Of a stretch of DNA of 40,278 nt, positions 8,382 to 16,767 are shown one piece after another (the stretch's first letter is position 1; every line of letters starts with the position of its first letter). The position numbers and the translations under genes are program-made. The notes under the pieces were generated by a model that was not told where the DNA came from, searched no databases, and saw only the letters and a list, made by a program, of their open reading frames with translations. This DNA comes from a virus: the IMG/VR virus record IMGVR_UViG_3300009609_000035, positions 1 through 40,278 of that record; one strand, given 5' to 3'.

Positions 8382-8758
8382 CGCTAACCATCAACAATGA
8401 GTGGCCAGCCGAACTCCCGTTGCCTCTGATTGACTATTCAGGAACTCCCCGGAATGGGACCATTCGAAGCCCGGATGAGACCCCCATTGCTGTCTACCGT
8501 CAAAGGTTCACCCGATCCTACAATACGCTCAATGTGGGGTGGTGTTTCACTGAGGAACAGTTTGACCGATTTCAGAATTTTGTCCTTTACGACTTGGGGA
8601 ATGGAACTGCTCAGTTCAAACTGGAATTGAAATTTCCAAAGAACTCAGCCTTGACTGAGTGGGCGGTAAGATTTGAAGCGTCTTACGAAGCTGAACATGA
8701 TGACGGTGTTTGGAAGACTACCGCAGCTCTTGAACTTGTAAATCCAATCATTTTTTAG
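8378..8758 (+). CDS. tail protein, distal-tail-like domain
   Basis: The 126-residue protein contains NEWPAELPLPLIDYSG at the N-terminus, then VGWCFTEEQFDRFQNFVLYD, a strand GNGTAQFKLELKFP, and a C-terminal strand AALELVNPIIF. The same order of motifs appears in residues 255-365 of the adhesin at 10659-12416, so the two share a domain. Its location right after the tape measure suggests a distal tail or baseplate hub part. The ribosome site GAGAGGT precedes the start. Confidence 0.55.
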   Translation: MTLTINNEWPAELPLPLIDYSGTPRNGTIRSPDETPIAVYRQRFTRSYNTLNVGWCFTEEQFDRFQNFVLYDLGNGTAQFKLELKFPKNSALTEWAVRFEASYEAEHDDGVWKTTAALELVNPIIF

Positions 8759-8759
8759 G

Positions 8760-8837
8760 TATGGATGCCAAATTGTGCGATATGCCACTGGTGCCGGAGC
8801 CGGTGCTGCCGGGATCGTCAAATGGTTCTTCAAATAA
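8760..8837 (+). other. short open stretch encoding a GAAGIVKWFFK-type peptide
   Basis: Between two genes, the frame starting at 8760 is open to TAA at 8835-8837 and ends GAGAGAAGIVKWFFK. A possible start is GTG at 8775. Another frame gives a 27-residue ORF (8761-8844) that ends in an ATGA overlap with the next gene. The KWFF version is preferred because a related peptide recurs at 9287-9331 with mostly third-base differences. It might be a tiny protein, a frameshift extension of the tail gene at a six-T run (8751-8756), or a gene remnant. Confidence 0.3.
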
Positions 8838-8840
8838 TTT

Positions 8841-9290
8841 ATGAAAACAAAAAACACAGTGGCGGTAATGCTGCTCATATTCTGTGCAGCATCGGTGATA
8901 GCCCAAACCACAACCAACATCCCCCCGGCAGATAACCCCGTCGTGGATGCAAACGATCAGACCATCCGAGCCTTCCTGACAAAATATTCCCTTGTGAAGT
9001 TACTCATCGTTCCTTTCGTCACCATTCTGGTGATGGCTGTGCGAAGGTGGATTGGATACATCCCGGATCAGGTGTGGCCCTGGGCGACTCCCATCATCGG
9101 TGCCCTTTTGGACTATGCGGGATCGAAAGCTGGGTTCTGGACGGACAATGTCACAGTAGGAGCAGCAATGGGCGGTCTTGCCACTTGGTTCCACCAAATA
9201 GGTGCTCAAACGCGAGAAGTCACCAAAAAAGGTTTCACCTACAGCAAGTCGTCTAAACCGGGAGACGAAGAAAATAAATCCAAAAAGTAG
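8841..9290 (+). CDS. membrane protein, holin candidate
   Basis: The 149-residue protein has a signal-peptide-like N-terminus (VAVMLLIFCAASVIAQ), a hydrophobic segment at about residues 50-68 (VKLLIVPFVTILVMAV), a third around 78-92 (VWPWATPIIGALLDYAG), and a weaker one near 105-118. The tail is short, charged and Lys/Asp-rich (GDEENKSKK). Size, helices and charged C-terminus are compatible with a holin, and the next two genes are also membrane-linked. No endolysin lies beside it, so the lysis role is inference. It could equally be a tail-associated or exclusion membrane protein. Confidence 0.4.
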   Translation: MKTKNTVAVMLLIFCAASVIAQTTTNIPPADNPVVDANDQTIRAFLTKYSLVKLLIVPFVTILVMAVRRWIGYIPDQVWPWATPIIGALLDYAGSKAGFWTDNVTVGAAMGGLATWFHQIGAQTREVTKKGFTYSKSSKPGDEENKSKK

Positions 9291-9331
9291 GTGCCGCTGT
9301 TACTGGCATTCTAAAGTGGTTTTTGCAATAA
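9287..9331 (+). other. short open stretch encoding a GAAVTGILKWFLQ peptide
   Basis: This stretch, just after the holin candidate, reads GAAVTGILKWFLQ and stops at 9329-9331, one base before the next ATG. It has no start codon of its own. It is in the -1 frame relative to the upstream gene, whose last codons contain C AAA AAG (9281-9287), a weak slippery-like string. It is similar to the peptide at 8760-8837. Confidence 0.3.
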
Positions 9332-9332
9332 C

Positions 9333-9887
9333 ATGAACAATGCATCTCTAAGTCCGTTTGGGGTTGCGTTGATTGCCTTTGCCTCTTCAATGCTGGCAAT
9401 CGTGATTCCACTCTGGTTTTCCAGTCGTCGCAAAACCAAAGACAACGAGGAGGCTCGACTGGCTAAACAAGAGGATTGGAAACGCCAGGACCAGGTTGCC
9501 AGCCAGGCGGCCGAGGCTGCTAAATTGCTTTTGGATCGACAGGAATTGGATTCGCTGAAGACCGCCGAAGCCGCGAGGCTGTTGTTGGCAGCGAATGAAC
9601 GGGTCGCGAAAAGTTCAGGCGAGATGAATAAAAAAATGGATGTCATTCACACGCTGGTGAACAGCAAGATGACCGAGGAAATGCAAGGACGATTGGAAGA
9701 GACGCAGCGCAGCCTTGCCAGTCTGGAAGAAATAGTCAGCTTAAAGGAAGCTGCCGGCCGCGCCCCTTCTCCTGAAGCACTGGGCATGATCAAAAATACG
9801 AAAGAACGAATCACGGAACTGAAGGCAAGGTTGCATGATCGATTTGAACAACAAAAGAAGATCGACGAACGCACGGCAAAGGATTGA
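9333..9887 (+). CDS. membrane-anchored coiled-coil protein, possible spanin-type or tail accessory
   Basis: One N-terminal membrane helix (about residues 9-30, GVALIAFASSMLAIVIPLWF) is followed by SSRRKTK and about 150 residues of charged, Ala/Glu/Lys/Gln-rich helix that should form coiled coil. Together with the small lipoprotein gene behind it, this resembles an inner-membrane/outer-membrane spanin pair. Against this, the basic cluster directly after the helix predicts a cytoplasmic C-terminus, whereas an i-spanin needs a periplasmic one. The call is therefore tentative. Confidence 0.4.
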   Translation: MNNASLSPFGVALIAFASSMLAIVIPLWFSSRRKTKDNEEARLAKQEDWKRQDQVASQAAEAAKLLLDRQELDSLKTAEAARLLLAANERVAKSSGEMNKKMDVIHTLVNSKMTEEMQGRLEETQRSLASLEEIVSLKEAAGRAPSPEALGMIKNTKERITELKARLHDRFEQQKKIDERTAKD

Positions 9888-9895
9888 GATAAAGG

Positions 9896-9924
9896 TTGCG
9901 CTAACTACCATCTGGTTGTAAACA
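9896..9924 (+). promoter_or_regulatory. putative sigma70-like promoter before the lipoprotein gene
   Basis: TTGCGC (9896-9901), a 17-base spacer and TAAACA (9919-9924) are followed after only 6 bases by the ATG at 9931. The layout matches the promoters at 21700 and 27912. Confidence 0.35.
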
Positions 9925-9930
9925 CATACA

Positions 9931-10098
9931 ATGAAACGAAGCGTTCTGTCTCTCATCGGACTCCTCCTTCTCGCAAGTTGCGCCGGCCCTTCAAAGGAGA
10001 CCACGAACGTTCCGGTGGCTGTGACCAACGCTCCTCCGGTTTCAGCGACGACGAATGACCCGCCTCCACCTCCCCTTAGAACGGTTTCTCCTCCTTAA
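9931..10098 (+). CDS. small proline-rich lipoprotein, possible o-spanin
   Basis: This 55-residue ORF starts MKRSVLSLIGLLLLASCAG. It has two positive charges, a hydrophobic core and a lipobox LLAS-C with the acylated Cys at residue 17. The mature part is about 38 residues, rich in Pro, Thr and Val (NDPPPPPLRTVSPP). Short proline-rich lipoproteins of this size are typical outer-membrane spanins of the Rz1 type, and the preceding gene is a coiled-coil membrane protein. Unlike lambda Rz/Rz1 the two genes are not nested. An alternative is a generic phage lipoprotein. Lipobox processing implies a host with lipoprotein export. Confidence 0.6.
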   Translation: MKRSVLSLIGLLLLASCAGPSKETTNVPVAVTNAPPVSATTNDPPPPPLRTVSPP

Positions 10099-10103
10099 AG
10101 GGT

Positions 10104-10646
10104 ATGGCTATTCTAGAAGCTGACATTCTTTACAAACTCAGTATCAAAACCGGGTCGGCTGGCAATTCAGCGGCACAACCGGATCCGAACGCTTCGCTTG
10201 GTAAATACATCTCTACCACTCAATTGGTCAGTGCCGTCATCTCCAACTTGTTCGACACTGTCACCGGGGACGAGAACACGGCGAGTGATGTTGAATATCG
10301 TTGCATCTTTGTTCACAACTCCCATGCAACCTTGACCCTGATTTCTCCAGTGGTTTGGATTTCTGCCGACATCGCCGGTGGTGCTGCTCTGGCTATTGGG
10401 GTTGATCCGACTGCGGCGAGTTTGATAGGCGCTGCTGGTGCCCAGGCAGTTGAGATCGCCAATGAAGGAGCAGCACCAGGTGGCGTAACTTTTTCGGCTC
10501 CTGTCACCAAAGGAACAGGACTCTCACTTGGAGACATTCTCCCAGGACGCTGCAAAGCATTTTGGTTCAGGCGCAGTGCCGCCAACACAGGCGCAGTGGC
10601 CAGTGATGGAGGAACTTTTAGGGTTGAAGGTGACACTGAGGCTTAA
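10104..10646 (+). CDS. putative virion structural protein
   Basis: A 180-residue, Ala/Gly/Thr-rich beta protein. Landmarks are DVEYRCIFVHNSHATLTLIS (about residues 63-82), a middle rich in Ala, and the C-terminal GLSLGDILPGRCKAFWFRRS followed by FRVEGDTEA. This ending, an AFW-[IF]RR strand before a final RVEGDT strand, is seen in several uncharacterised phage structural proteins. It follows the lipoprotein gene by 5 bases and precedes a fibre-like gene, so a place in the tail or adhesion apparatus is likely. Confidence 0.45.
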   Translation: MAILEADILYKLSIKTGSAGNSAAQPDPNASLGKYISTTQLVSAVISNLFDTVTGDENTASDVEYRCIFVHNSHATLTLISPVVWISADIAGGAALAIGVDPTAASLIGAAGAQAVEIANEGAAPGGVTFSAPVTKGTGLSLGDILPGRCKAFWFRRSAANTGAVASDGGTFRVEGDTEA

Positions 10647-10658
10647 CCATGTTCTCAA

Positions 10659-12416
10659 ATGATTTCCGAGGTTGCAGGACGAAGAGCCACCGGACGTGGT
10701 GTTGGAACAGTCTTCACAACACCTTTTCCCGGTAATGTAACTTCTGGAAATCTTCTAATAGTTTCTGGCTCGATTGCTAGAAACTTTTCATCTGGAGCTC
10801 TACCGACTGTTACCGTAACTGATTCCAGAGGGACATCATACACCGTTGTGATGGGAACACCCACGTTGTTTGGGATTGTCGGTCGAAACACCTTCATTGC
10901 TTATGGACTGGCTCCTTCTTCTGGGGCGAATACGGTCACTATCACTCTCAGTGTATCGGCAACCATATCTTATGCGATAGACGAATTCACAGGCACTCAT
11001 GCCACGGTCCCTTTGCACGTAGCTGCTGCCAGCACCGGGACTTCCAATACCCCATCAGTCAATGTCTTTTCCAGTGTAGCCGATGTGATGTTCGTTGGGG
11101 TCATGACACATAGTAATGATACCGCACCAATAACTCCTGTTTTTGATCATACTCAAATAGGAGAGTGGGAAACGAACTCGATAGCCAATGACTCGGATTC
11201 GGCTTACAATGCTCTATATCGGGTGGTTACCGGGTTCGGTAGTTTTACGACATCATGGACGACTGCTTTTGTTTCTTGGACCGTATTGGTCATAGCGTTC
11301 AAACCCCCCACGCCAATCACCCCTGAGCGAACCGCAGTGGGGAAATCGGCATCCGTTCTTTGGAAGATAAGGAACACAATTGGAAGCTCAGCGATGATCT
11401 TGTGGACGGTTGAGGTTCTTGAATGGCCTGACATACCCGTCCCGCTTCGTTCCCATCGTCGATCTGCTGATTTGCAAAATCTCACGACTGAAATGGAAAC
11501 AGGTCACTTGCGGAAGAGGCGGCAGTTCGAGGACCATCGTGAGCTTTGGGAGGTCGGTTGGAATTTCACTGAAGATAAGTTTGAAACCTTTAAGACTTTC
11601 TTTGATGTAACTCTTAAAAATGGTTCAGTGAGATTTCATATTGAACTGTTTGGATTGGACAGGATCGCTGAGTTTTTTGAGCCTTATAACTTAAGTCGCA
11701 GTGACAATCTTTACAGCGTGGGTGCCACTCTGTTGGTCCATAGATTCAGTCCTTTGCAGATCGGAAGTTTGATGATTTGGTTGGACGGTCAGTCGATTAC
11801 TTCGATTGACGCAGCAGCGGTTTCTTCGTGGCAGGACCAAAGCGGGAAGGGGAATCACGCCACACAAGAGACCGCCGATAACCGTCCCACTATTCGCAAG
11901 CGAGTCCTTAATAACAAATCAGTGGTCAGGTTTGATGGGACTAATGACTTTTTGATCCTGCCAAACACTCTGGCAGCTTTGACTGAAGGAGAGATGTTTA
12001 TAGTTTTGAAAGCTGTCAATGACCCCGGCACTGATTTTGTTTCATCCCCATGGCACTTTGGCACTAATCCATCCACGTTCTATCCTTATTCCGATGGGAT
12101 TATTTATGACGATTTTGGAACAACGACTCGCAAGACAACAGTAAACCCATCCTTGAATCTGTCCTCTTTCCGTCTCTACAATGTGAATTCAAAATCAGGT
12201 GAGTGGACCAGTCGGCTAAACGGAACGCAGCTCTTCACCACAGAGGTGAACACTGTTGCCTTCCCAACCAACCCGGCTCTTGGCACGGGTAACAATGGAA
12301 CAGGACAGTTGTTCAGTGGTGACATTGCTGAAGTCATCGTTTTTGGAAGAAGTTTAACCTCGATTGAGAGAGGATACGTGCAGGACTATCTCAATACCAA
12401 ATACAATTTATTCTAA
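10659..12416 (+). CDS. mosaic tail adhesin: Ig-like, Trp-motif linker, tail domain and LamG-type lectin domain
   Basis: The 585-residue protein is a clear mosaic. Residues 1-215 are a beta-sandwich-type region (GNLLIVSGSIARNF, TVTVTDSRGTSY). Residues 225-254 are two 14-residue Trp units (VGKSASVLWKIRN and IGSSAMILWTVEV). Residues 255-365 repeat the domain of the gene at 8378 (WPDIPVPL, then VGWNFTEDKFETFKTFF). Residues 370-585 are a concanavalin/LamG-like domain with LMIWLDGQSI, SWQDQSGKGNHATQ, VVRFDGTNDFL and the final SIERGYVQDYLNTKYNLF. LamG domains bind glycans, so a receptor-binding or adhesion role is likely. The start chosen is ATG 10659; the ATG at 10649 is out of frame. Confidence 0.65.
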   Translation: MISEVAGRRATGRGVGTVFTTPFPGNVTSGNLLIVSGSIARNFSSGALPTVTVTDSRGTSYTVVMGTPTLFGIVGRNTFIAYGLAPSSGANTVTITLSVSATISYAIDEFTGTHATVPLHVAAASTGTSNTPSVNVFSSVADVMFVGVMTHSNDTAPITPVFDHTQIGEWETNSIANDSDSAYNALYRVVTGFGSFTTSWTTAFVSWTVLVIAFKPPTPITPERTAVGKSASVLWKIRNTIGSSAMILWTVEVLEWPDIPVPLRSHRRSADLQNLTTEMETGHLRKRRQFEDHRELWEVGWNFTEDKFETFKTFFDVTLKNGSVRFHIELFGLDRIAEFFEPYNLSRSDNLYSVGATLLVHRFSPLQIGSLMIWLDGQSITSIDAAAVSSWQDQSGKGNHATQETADNRPTIRKRVLNNKSVVRFDGTNDFLILPNTLAALTEGEMFIVLKAVNDPGTDFVSSPWHFGTNPSTFYPYSDGIIYDDFGTTTRKTTVNPSLNLSSFRLYNVNSKSGEWTSRLNGTQLFTTEVNTVAFPTNPALGTGNNGTGQLFSGDIAEVIVFGRSLTSIERGYVQDYLNTKYNLF

Positions 12417-12417
12417 T

Positions 12418-12921
12418 ATGGCAAACCCCTCGTTATCTGAAGCCATTAAGGAAGCTTACGTTGTCTGTCCAACGAACAAAGCAGTTTACGACACCATTGA
12501 GATTCGTCAGGTCGGTGTGCAAAGCCCAATTTATTTAGTGAAATCCAGAGTTGGATTGATCGCCAACGACGAGGATGGGATTGAGAGGACCTTTCGGCCA
12601 TCTGGTTTTCAGTTCTCACTCCCCCCTGAGAATGAGGAAGGCTTCAGAAGTCTGAACATTGCCATTGACAACATTGGTCGTGAAGTCAGTGATTTTATCG
12701 AAGCAGCCAAATCGTCACGGGTGCCAGTTGAAGTTATTTACCGTCCTTATGTGAGTGATGATTTGTCGGTCCCGCACATGAATCCTCCCTTGGTGCTCTA
12801 CTTGAAAGATATTCAAATTACCACTTTGCAAGTTACTGGAAGAGCCACCTTCCTTGATATTGTGAACAAGAAGTTTCCGTCTGAATACTACACACACGGT
12901 CGATTCCCAGCCATAGGATAA
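12418..12921 (+). CDS. DUF1833-type tail tip protein
   Basis: The 167-residue protein starts MANPSLSEAIKEAYVVCPTN at ATG 12418, one base after the adhesin stop. A longer in-frame start at 12364 would lie entirely inside the adhesin and lacks support. The layout (short helix, TIEIRQVGVQSPIYLVKSRV, then FRPSGFQFSLPPENEEGF, and a C-terminal VTGRATFLDIVNKKFPSEYY) is that of DUF1833 proteins, found beside the NlpC/P60 and J-like genes in siphovirus tail tips. It shares one base (TAATG) with the next gene. Confidence 0.7.
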   Translation: MANPSLSEAIKEAYVVCPTNKAVYDTIEIRQVGVQSPIYLVKSRVGLIANDEDGIERTFRPSGFQFSLPPENEEGFRSLNIAIDNIGREVSDFIEAAKSSRVPVEVIYRPYVSDDLSVPHMNPPLVLYLKDIQITTLQVTGRATFLDIVNKKFPSEYYTHGRFPAIG

Positions 12922-13304
12922 TGCACTGGGCAACACCATACATCGGCATTCCTTACAAAGCGGGAGGACGGGAAAAAGACGGTCTCGATTGCTGGGGTCT
13001 GGTGCGTCTCGTTTATCGGGAGGAATTTGGAATTGATCTTCCGCTGGTTCAGGGTGCCCTCTCACGCGAGACTTTGCTTGAGTGCAAACAAGGGTGGTTT
13101 GACATACCAGAACCGATTGAATACTGCGGGATCGAGATGACACAGAGATCGGTGGGCCACCACGCCGGCCTTTGGACGGAAGCAGACGGTGGTAAGATTA
13201 TCCACTGCTGGGAAGGAACTCCAGTAGCAGCCGACACCCTGAAAACATTGCGATTCAAAGGCTTTCGTGTTATCAGATTCATCAGGTATGGCATTCATCC
13301 TTGA
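12921..13304 (+). CDS. NlpC/P60-type tail peptidase
   Basis: The 127-residue protein has the NlpC/P60 layout: ATPYIGIPYKAGGREKDGLD leading to the catalytic Cys in DCWGLVRLVY (Cys24), a central SVGHHAGLW with the candidate catalytic His (80 or 81), and the third polar position in IIHCWEG (His95). In lambda-like tails this domain (gpK C-terminus) sits next to the tip and may open peptidoglycan for DNA entry. There is no separate muramidase or amidase in the window. It overlaps the J-like gene by 17 bases. Confidence 0.75.
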   Translation: MHWATPYIGIPYKAGGREKDGLDCWGLVRLVYREEFGIDLPLVQGALSRETLLECKQGWFDIPEPIEYCGIEMTQRSVGHHAGLWTEADGGKIIHCWEGTPVAADTLKTLRFKGFRVIRFIRYGIHP

Positions 13305-16300
13305 AGTCCCAAATCCTTTTCCTCCATTTGCTGGAATGCAGAAGCATCAGCACCCCGGAGGCATCACGATTCGTCAATGGCTTAAGCGAGTTAAAGGAGA
13401 AGATTTTTCTGAGTTCGAACAACCTACTATCTGCCTGGTAAACGGGAATCCGATCTGGCGTCGAGACTTCGACAACATCATTCAACCTAATGATTTAATT
13501 CACTTCGTGGCAGCAATGGGAACGGGGGCACAGATTTTAATTGCTGTTCTCTTAATCGCTTCAGTAGCTTTGACTTTGGTGGTTGGTCCTCCCACCACTC
13601 CCGGTGAAGAACCAAACAGTGATCCTTTCTTCTCTGCCAAAGGCAGGTTCAACGACACTCGACTGGGTGAGCCCATCGAAGTCAACTATGGGAGGAACAG
13701 GATATATCCGTCTTTGGCTGCTCGTCCCTTCTTCCAATATCAGGGGGATGATCAGTTTCAACATTCTCTGTTCTGCATCGGGCAAGGGACTTATGATGTG
13801 GAGGCTGTTCAGATCGGTGACTCAGCATTGGATGATTTTCAGGAAGCAGATTACGAAATCATAGAACCTGGTGGTTCTGTTACTTTATTCAGAGCTGATG
13901 TCGTAACCTCCATCGAGGTCGCAAGTCAAACCCTGCTGGCACCCAACGAGGAAGGTTTTGATTATGTAGGTCCTTTTCCAGTGAGTCCGGGAGGGACCAC
14001 CGTGGATAGAATTGAAATCGATATAGTCTTTCCCAAGGGGCTCTACCTTTTGGTTGAAGGTAATTTGTATCGTGATAACATCATCGTCGAGTTTGAACAT
14101 AGGCTGATTGATAATTTAGGAAATCCATTAGGAAACTGGACGGTCCTGTTCAATCGAACAGTTCGGGCAAAAACCACTTCCCCTTTCAGACGGTCCATCG
14201 CAAGGGTGGTTCTTGAAGGTCGCTACGAAGTTCGAGGGCGTCGTTTGAGCCCCAATGAGAATACCGGGTATCACATTATTGGCAGTGTGCAGTGGGAGGC
14301 GATGAGGGGTTTCGTTGTCCATGTGGATTCTGCTATCGACTATGGCAATGTGACTTTGCTGGCAGTTCGTATCCGATCTACCAACAACCTCAACAGTAGT
14401 TCCCAGGACAAATTCAATGTTATAGCCACTCGAAAACTCCCCATCCGGTATTCTGGAGCGGGGTTCACCGAGCCCGTTGCCACTCGATCAATCGTTTGGG
14501 CTTTTGTAGATGTCTTCAGAGCCACTTACGGAGCCAGAATCACAGATGAAGCTTTTTATGATTGGGGGGCTCTTGAAACGCTGGATGCTTTATATGAATC
14601 AAGGGGTGAACACTTTGACTGGTCGTTCCGAGATCCCATTACTGTCTGGGAGGCAGCCAAAGCCATTGCAAGAGTCGGTCGAGCTGTTCCTCTGATCACT
14701 GGATCATTAATCACGATGAAGCGGGATGGTCCTTTGACTGTTCCCGTAGCCCTCTTCAATACTGATAACATTGTTAAGGGCAGTCTGCAAACAGAAGTCA
14801 AACTCTGGGAACCTGACGATTTCGATTCTGTTCGAGTCGAATACACGGATCCTGATACGGGCTATGAGCAGGAACAAATCAAGTGCACCCTGCCGGGTGA
14901 TTTAGGTAATAACCCTGAAGATATTCGAATACCTGGAATTCAGGATCGGACCCACGCCTACCATGAAGGACTTTATCTGGCAGCTATACGTCGATACCTG
15001 CGGGAGAACATCACCTTCGCTACTGGGATGGAGGGTTTCATTCCCAGCTATGGGGATCTCGTTGTTATTTCTCATGACGTGATGCGTTGGGGTCAGTCGG
15101 GTTACATTCTCACGGTCGAGGACATGAGTGGTTCCAATGTGTTTCTTTTGCACGTCTCAGAACCTTTACGATTTGAAACTGTCGGGATTTACCAAATATA
15201 TTTACGATCCAAGTCCAGTGATTTGCTTGGACCGCTCACGGCTACAGCGACGACTGATCCTAGAATCATTCGGGTGGTCATGGACGACAGCGAAGTGGAT
15301 TTTCTGTTGGGGGGTGAGACTGAACCCATGTTGTTTGTCTTTGGATTGATTGGACAGATTACCAAGTTTGGTCGTCTGGTTAAGATTGAGCCTCAGGGAG
15401 GTGAACTCATCCGAATGACCTTGGTTAATGAAGAAGCCTTGATTCATTCTTTTGATGAATTAGAAGCTCCTGAATTGAATGAGGTTACTCTCCCACCCGA
15501 GGTGCCTGAACTACCCTCGATCTCCTCACTGACTCTGGCTCAGTTGGATGGGCAGATTCCCATCATCAGTGCTTCGTGGCCGGCTGTGTTTGGTGCTCAA
15601 TACTATGTTGTTCAGTTTTCAACCAGTGAGCAGACGGATTCGAATGATGATGAGGATGTAATTTGGGAAGAAGCCGGGACCACGACTCGCGCCTCCATAC
15701 AGATACAGGTTTCAATTGGGATCATCCAGGTTCGCGTGGCTGCGGTGGGTAGTGCTGGTCAAGGTCCCTGGATCTATGGAACGATTGAAGTGGGCATGGT
15801 TGCCGAATTGGTTCAGCACATCCCATGGATGGCTCTGGACTGGGGTGTTCGCTGGCGATCAAGAACCGATCTGCGCGGGTGGGTAGTAAGGGTTTATGAC
15901 AACAGTGATCCCGAATCTCCCGTGCTCAAAAGGACCTTACAGAAAGCCCCATCTCAAAGTGAATATGAATACGACTATGACATGGCTTCGGCTGATGGGA
16001 ACCTGGTTCGTGATCATCTGGTGGAAGTCGATGCCTTGGTGCTGAATCCACTTACGAATACCATCGGTCCTCTTGGATTTGAAAGGTCATTGGCATTGCA
16101 TAATGAGGTTCCAGCACACCCTGTTCACCTCGATCACCAAATCCTTTTTGATGAGAGTGGGGCAATTGGATATGTCTACCATTTGACCTGGGTCACGCCA
16201 GCAGAAGCGGATTTGATCACAGTGAAGGTCTGGATGTCCGAATCCTTTGTTTTCGATCCTGAGGCTCCTCCTGTTCCTCAATACGAATTTACGGCTGGGA

Positions 16301-16755
16301 CCCCCGGATTCGCTGGTCTTCCTGAAGAAGTTTATTTGGATGTGATTCCTGCTGGGAATGGCAGCGTCCCACAAAAGATTTGGAGAGTGGCTTTGTTCGA
16401 TGTTTGGGGGAATGAAATCGAAACGAACATCACTGATCCTCTTGCTGATGGTGGGGTCATTCCTCAAGTTTACGCTACTCCAACCGGACTGGCTATTATC
16501 ACTAACATTCCTGATCTTGTAATTGTCATAGATTTTACTGACAACACCTTTGGTGGAGCTGCCCATGAGGTTTGGCGGAAAGTGGGAGCGGGGGCTTATT
16601 CCCTTGAAGCAACCCTTCCTCAAACCATTGTCGAGTATGAGGACCATGGTGTTACTTCAGGAGTGACTTACGCTTATAAAGTAAGAGCTATCAATCCCGC
16701 TGGATCGGAATTGGGTTTCTCAATGTTTTCCAATGAAGATTCAGCGGTCAATTAA
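13288..16755 (+). CDS. J-like tail tip / host specificity protein
   Basis: The 1155-residue protein is the size and place of a siphovirus central tip protein. Residues 1-75 look like the small beta-grasp tip assembly domain (GGITIRQWLKRV, LVNGNPIWRRDFDN). A hydrophobic segment follows at 82-100 (ILIAVLLIASVALTLVVG), then a J-like core beginning GRFNDTRLGEPIEVNYGRNR and YPSLAARPFFQY. After about residue 735 several fibronectin-III-like modules follow (PSISSLTLAQLDGQIPIISASW; VTYAYKVRAINPAGSELGFS). In lambda the C-terminal part of J sets receptor choice. ATG 13288 is preferred over GTG 13267 because it gives the natural N-terminus MAFILEVPNP. Confidence 0.8.
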   Translation: MAFILEVPNPFPPFAGMQKHQHPGGITIRQWLKRVKGEDFSEFEQPTICLVNGNPIWRRDFDNIIQPNDLIHFVAAMGTGAQILIAVLLIASVALTLVVGPPTTPGEEPNSDPFFSAKGRFNDTRLGEPIEVNYGRNRIYPSLAARPFFQYQGDDQFQHSLFCIGQGTYDVEAVQIGDSALDDFQEADYEIIEPGGSVTLFRADVVTSIEVASQTLLAPNEEGFDYVGPFPVSPGGTTVDRIEIDIVFPKGLYLLVEGNLYRDNIIVEFEHRLIDNLGNPLGNWTVLFNRTVRAKTTSPFRRSIARVVLEGRYEVRGRRLSPNENTGYHIIGSVQWEAMRGFVVHVDSAIDYGNVTLLAVRIRSTNNLNSSSQDKFNVIATRKLPIRYSGAGFTEPVATRSIVWAFVDVFRATYGARITDEAFYDWGALETLDALYESRGEHFDWSFRDPITVWEAAKAIARVGRAVPLITGSLITMKRDGPLTVPVALFNTDNIVKGSLQTEVKLWEPDDFDSVRVEYTDPDTGYEQEQIKCTLPGDLGNNPEDIRIPGIQDRTHAYHEGLYLAAIRRYLRENITFATGMEGFIPSYGDLVVISHDVMRWGQSGYILTVEDMSGSNVFLLHVSEPLRFETVGIYQIYLRSKSSDLLGPLTATATTDPRIIRVVMDDSEVDFLLGGETEPMLFVFGLIGQITKFGRLVKIEPQGGELIRMTLVNEEALIHSFDELEAPELNEVTLPPEVPELPSISSLTLAQLDGQIPIISASWPAVFGAQYYVVQFSTSEQTDSNDDEDVIWEEAGTTTRASIQIQVSIGIIQVRVAAVGSAGQGPWIYGTIEVGMVAELVQHIPWMALDWGVRWRSRTDLRGWVVRVYDNSDPESPVLKRTLQKAPSQSEYEYDYDMASADGNLVRDHLVEVDALVLNPLTNTIGPLGFERSLALHNEVPAHPVHLDHQILFDESGAIGYVYHLTWVTPAEADLITVKVWMSESFVFDPEAPPVPQYEFTAGTPGFAGLPEEVYLDVIPAGNGSVPQKIWRVALFDVWGNEIETNITDPLADGGVIPQVYATPTGLAIITNIPDLVIVIDFTDNTFGGAAHEVWRKVGAGAYSLEATLPQTIVEYEDHGVTSGVTYAYKVRAINPAGSELGFSMFSNEDSAVN

Positions 16756-16762
16756 GATAATA
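16755..16762 (+). promoter_or_regulatory. AGATAATA element before the secreted protein gene
   Basis: The 8-mer lies directly after the J-like stop and 5 bases before ATG 16768. That distance is the one seen at other copies, which favours 16768 over 16762 as the start. Confidence 0.4.
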
Positions 16763-16767
16763 TGAGT

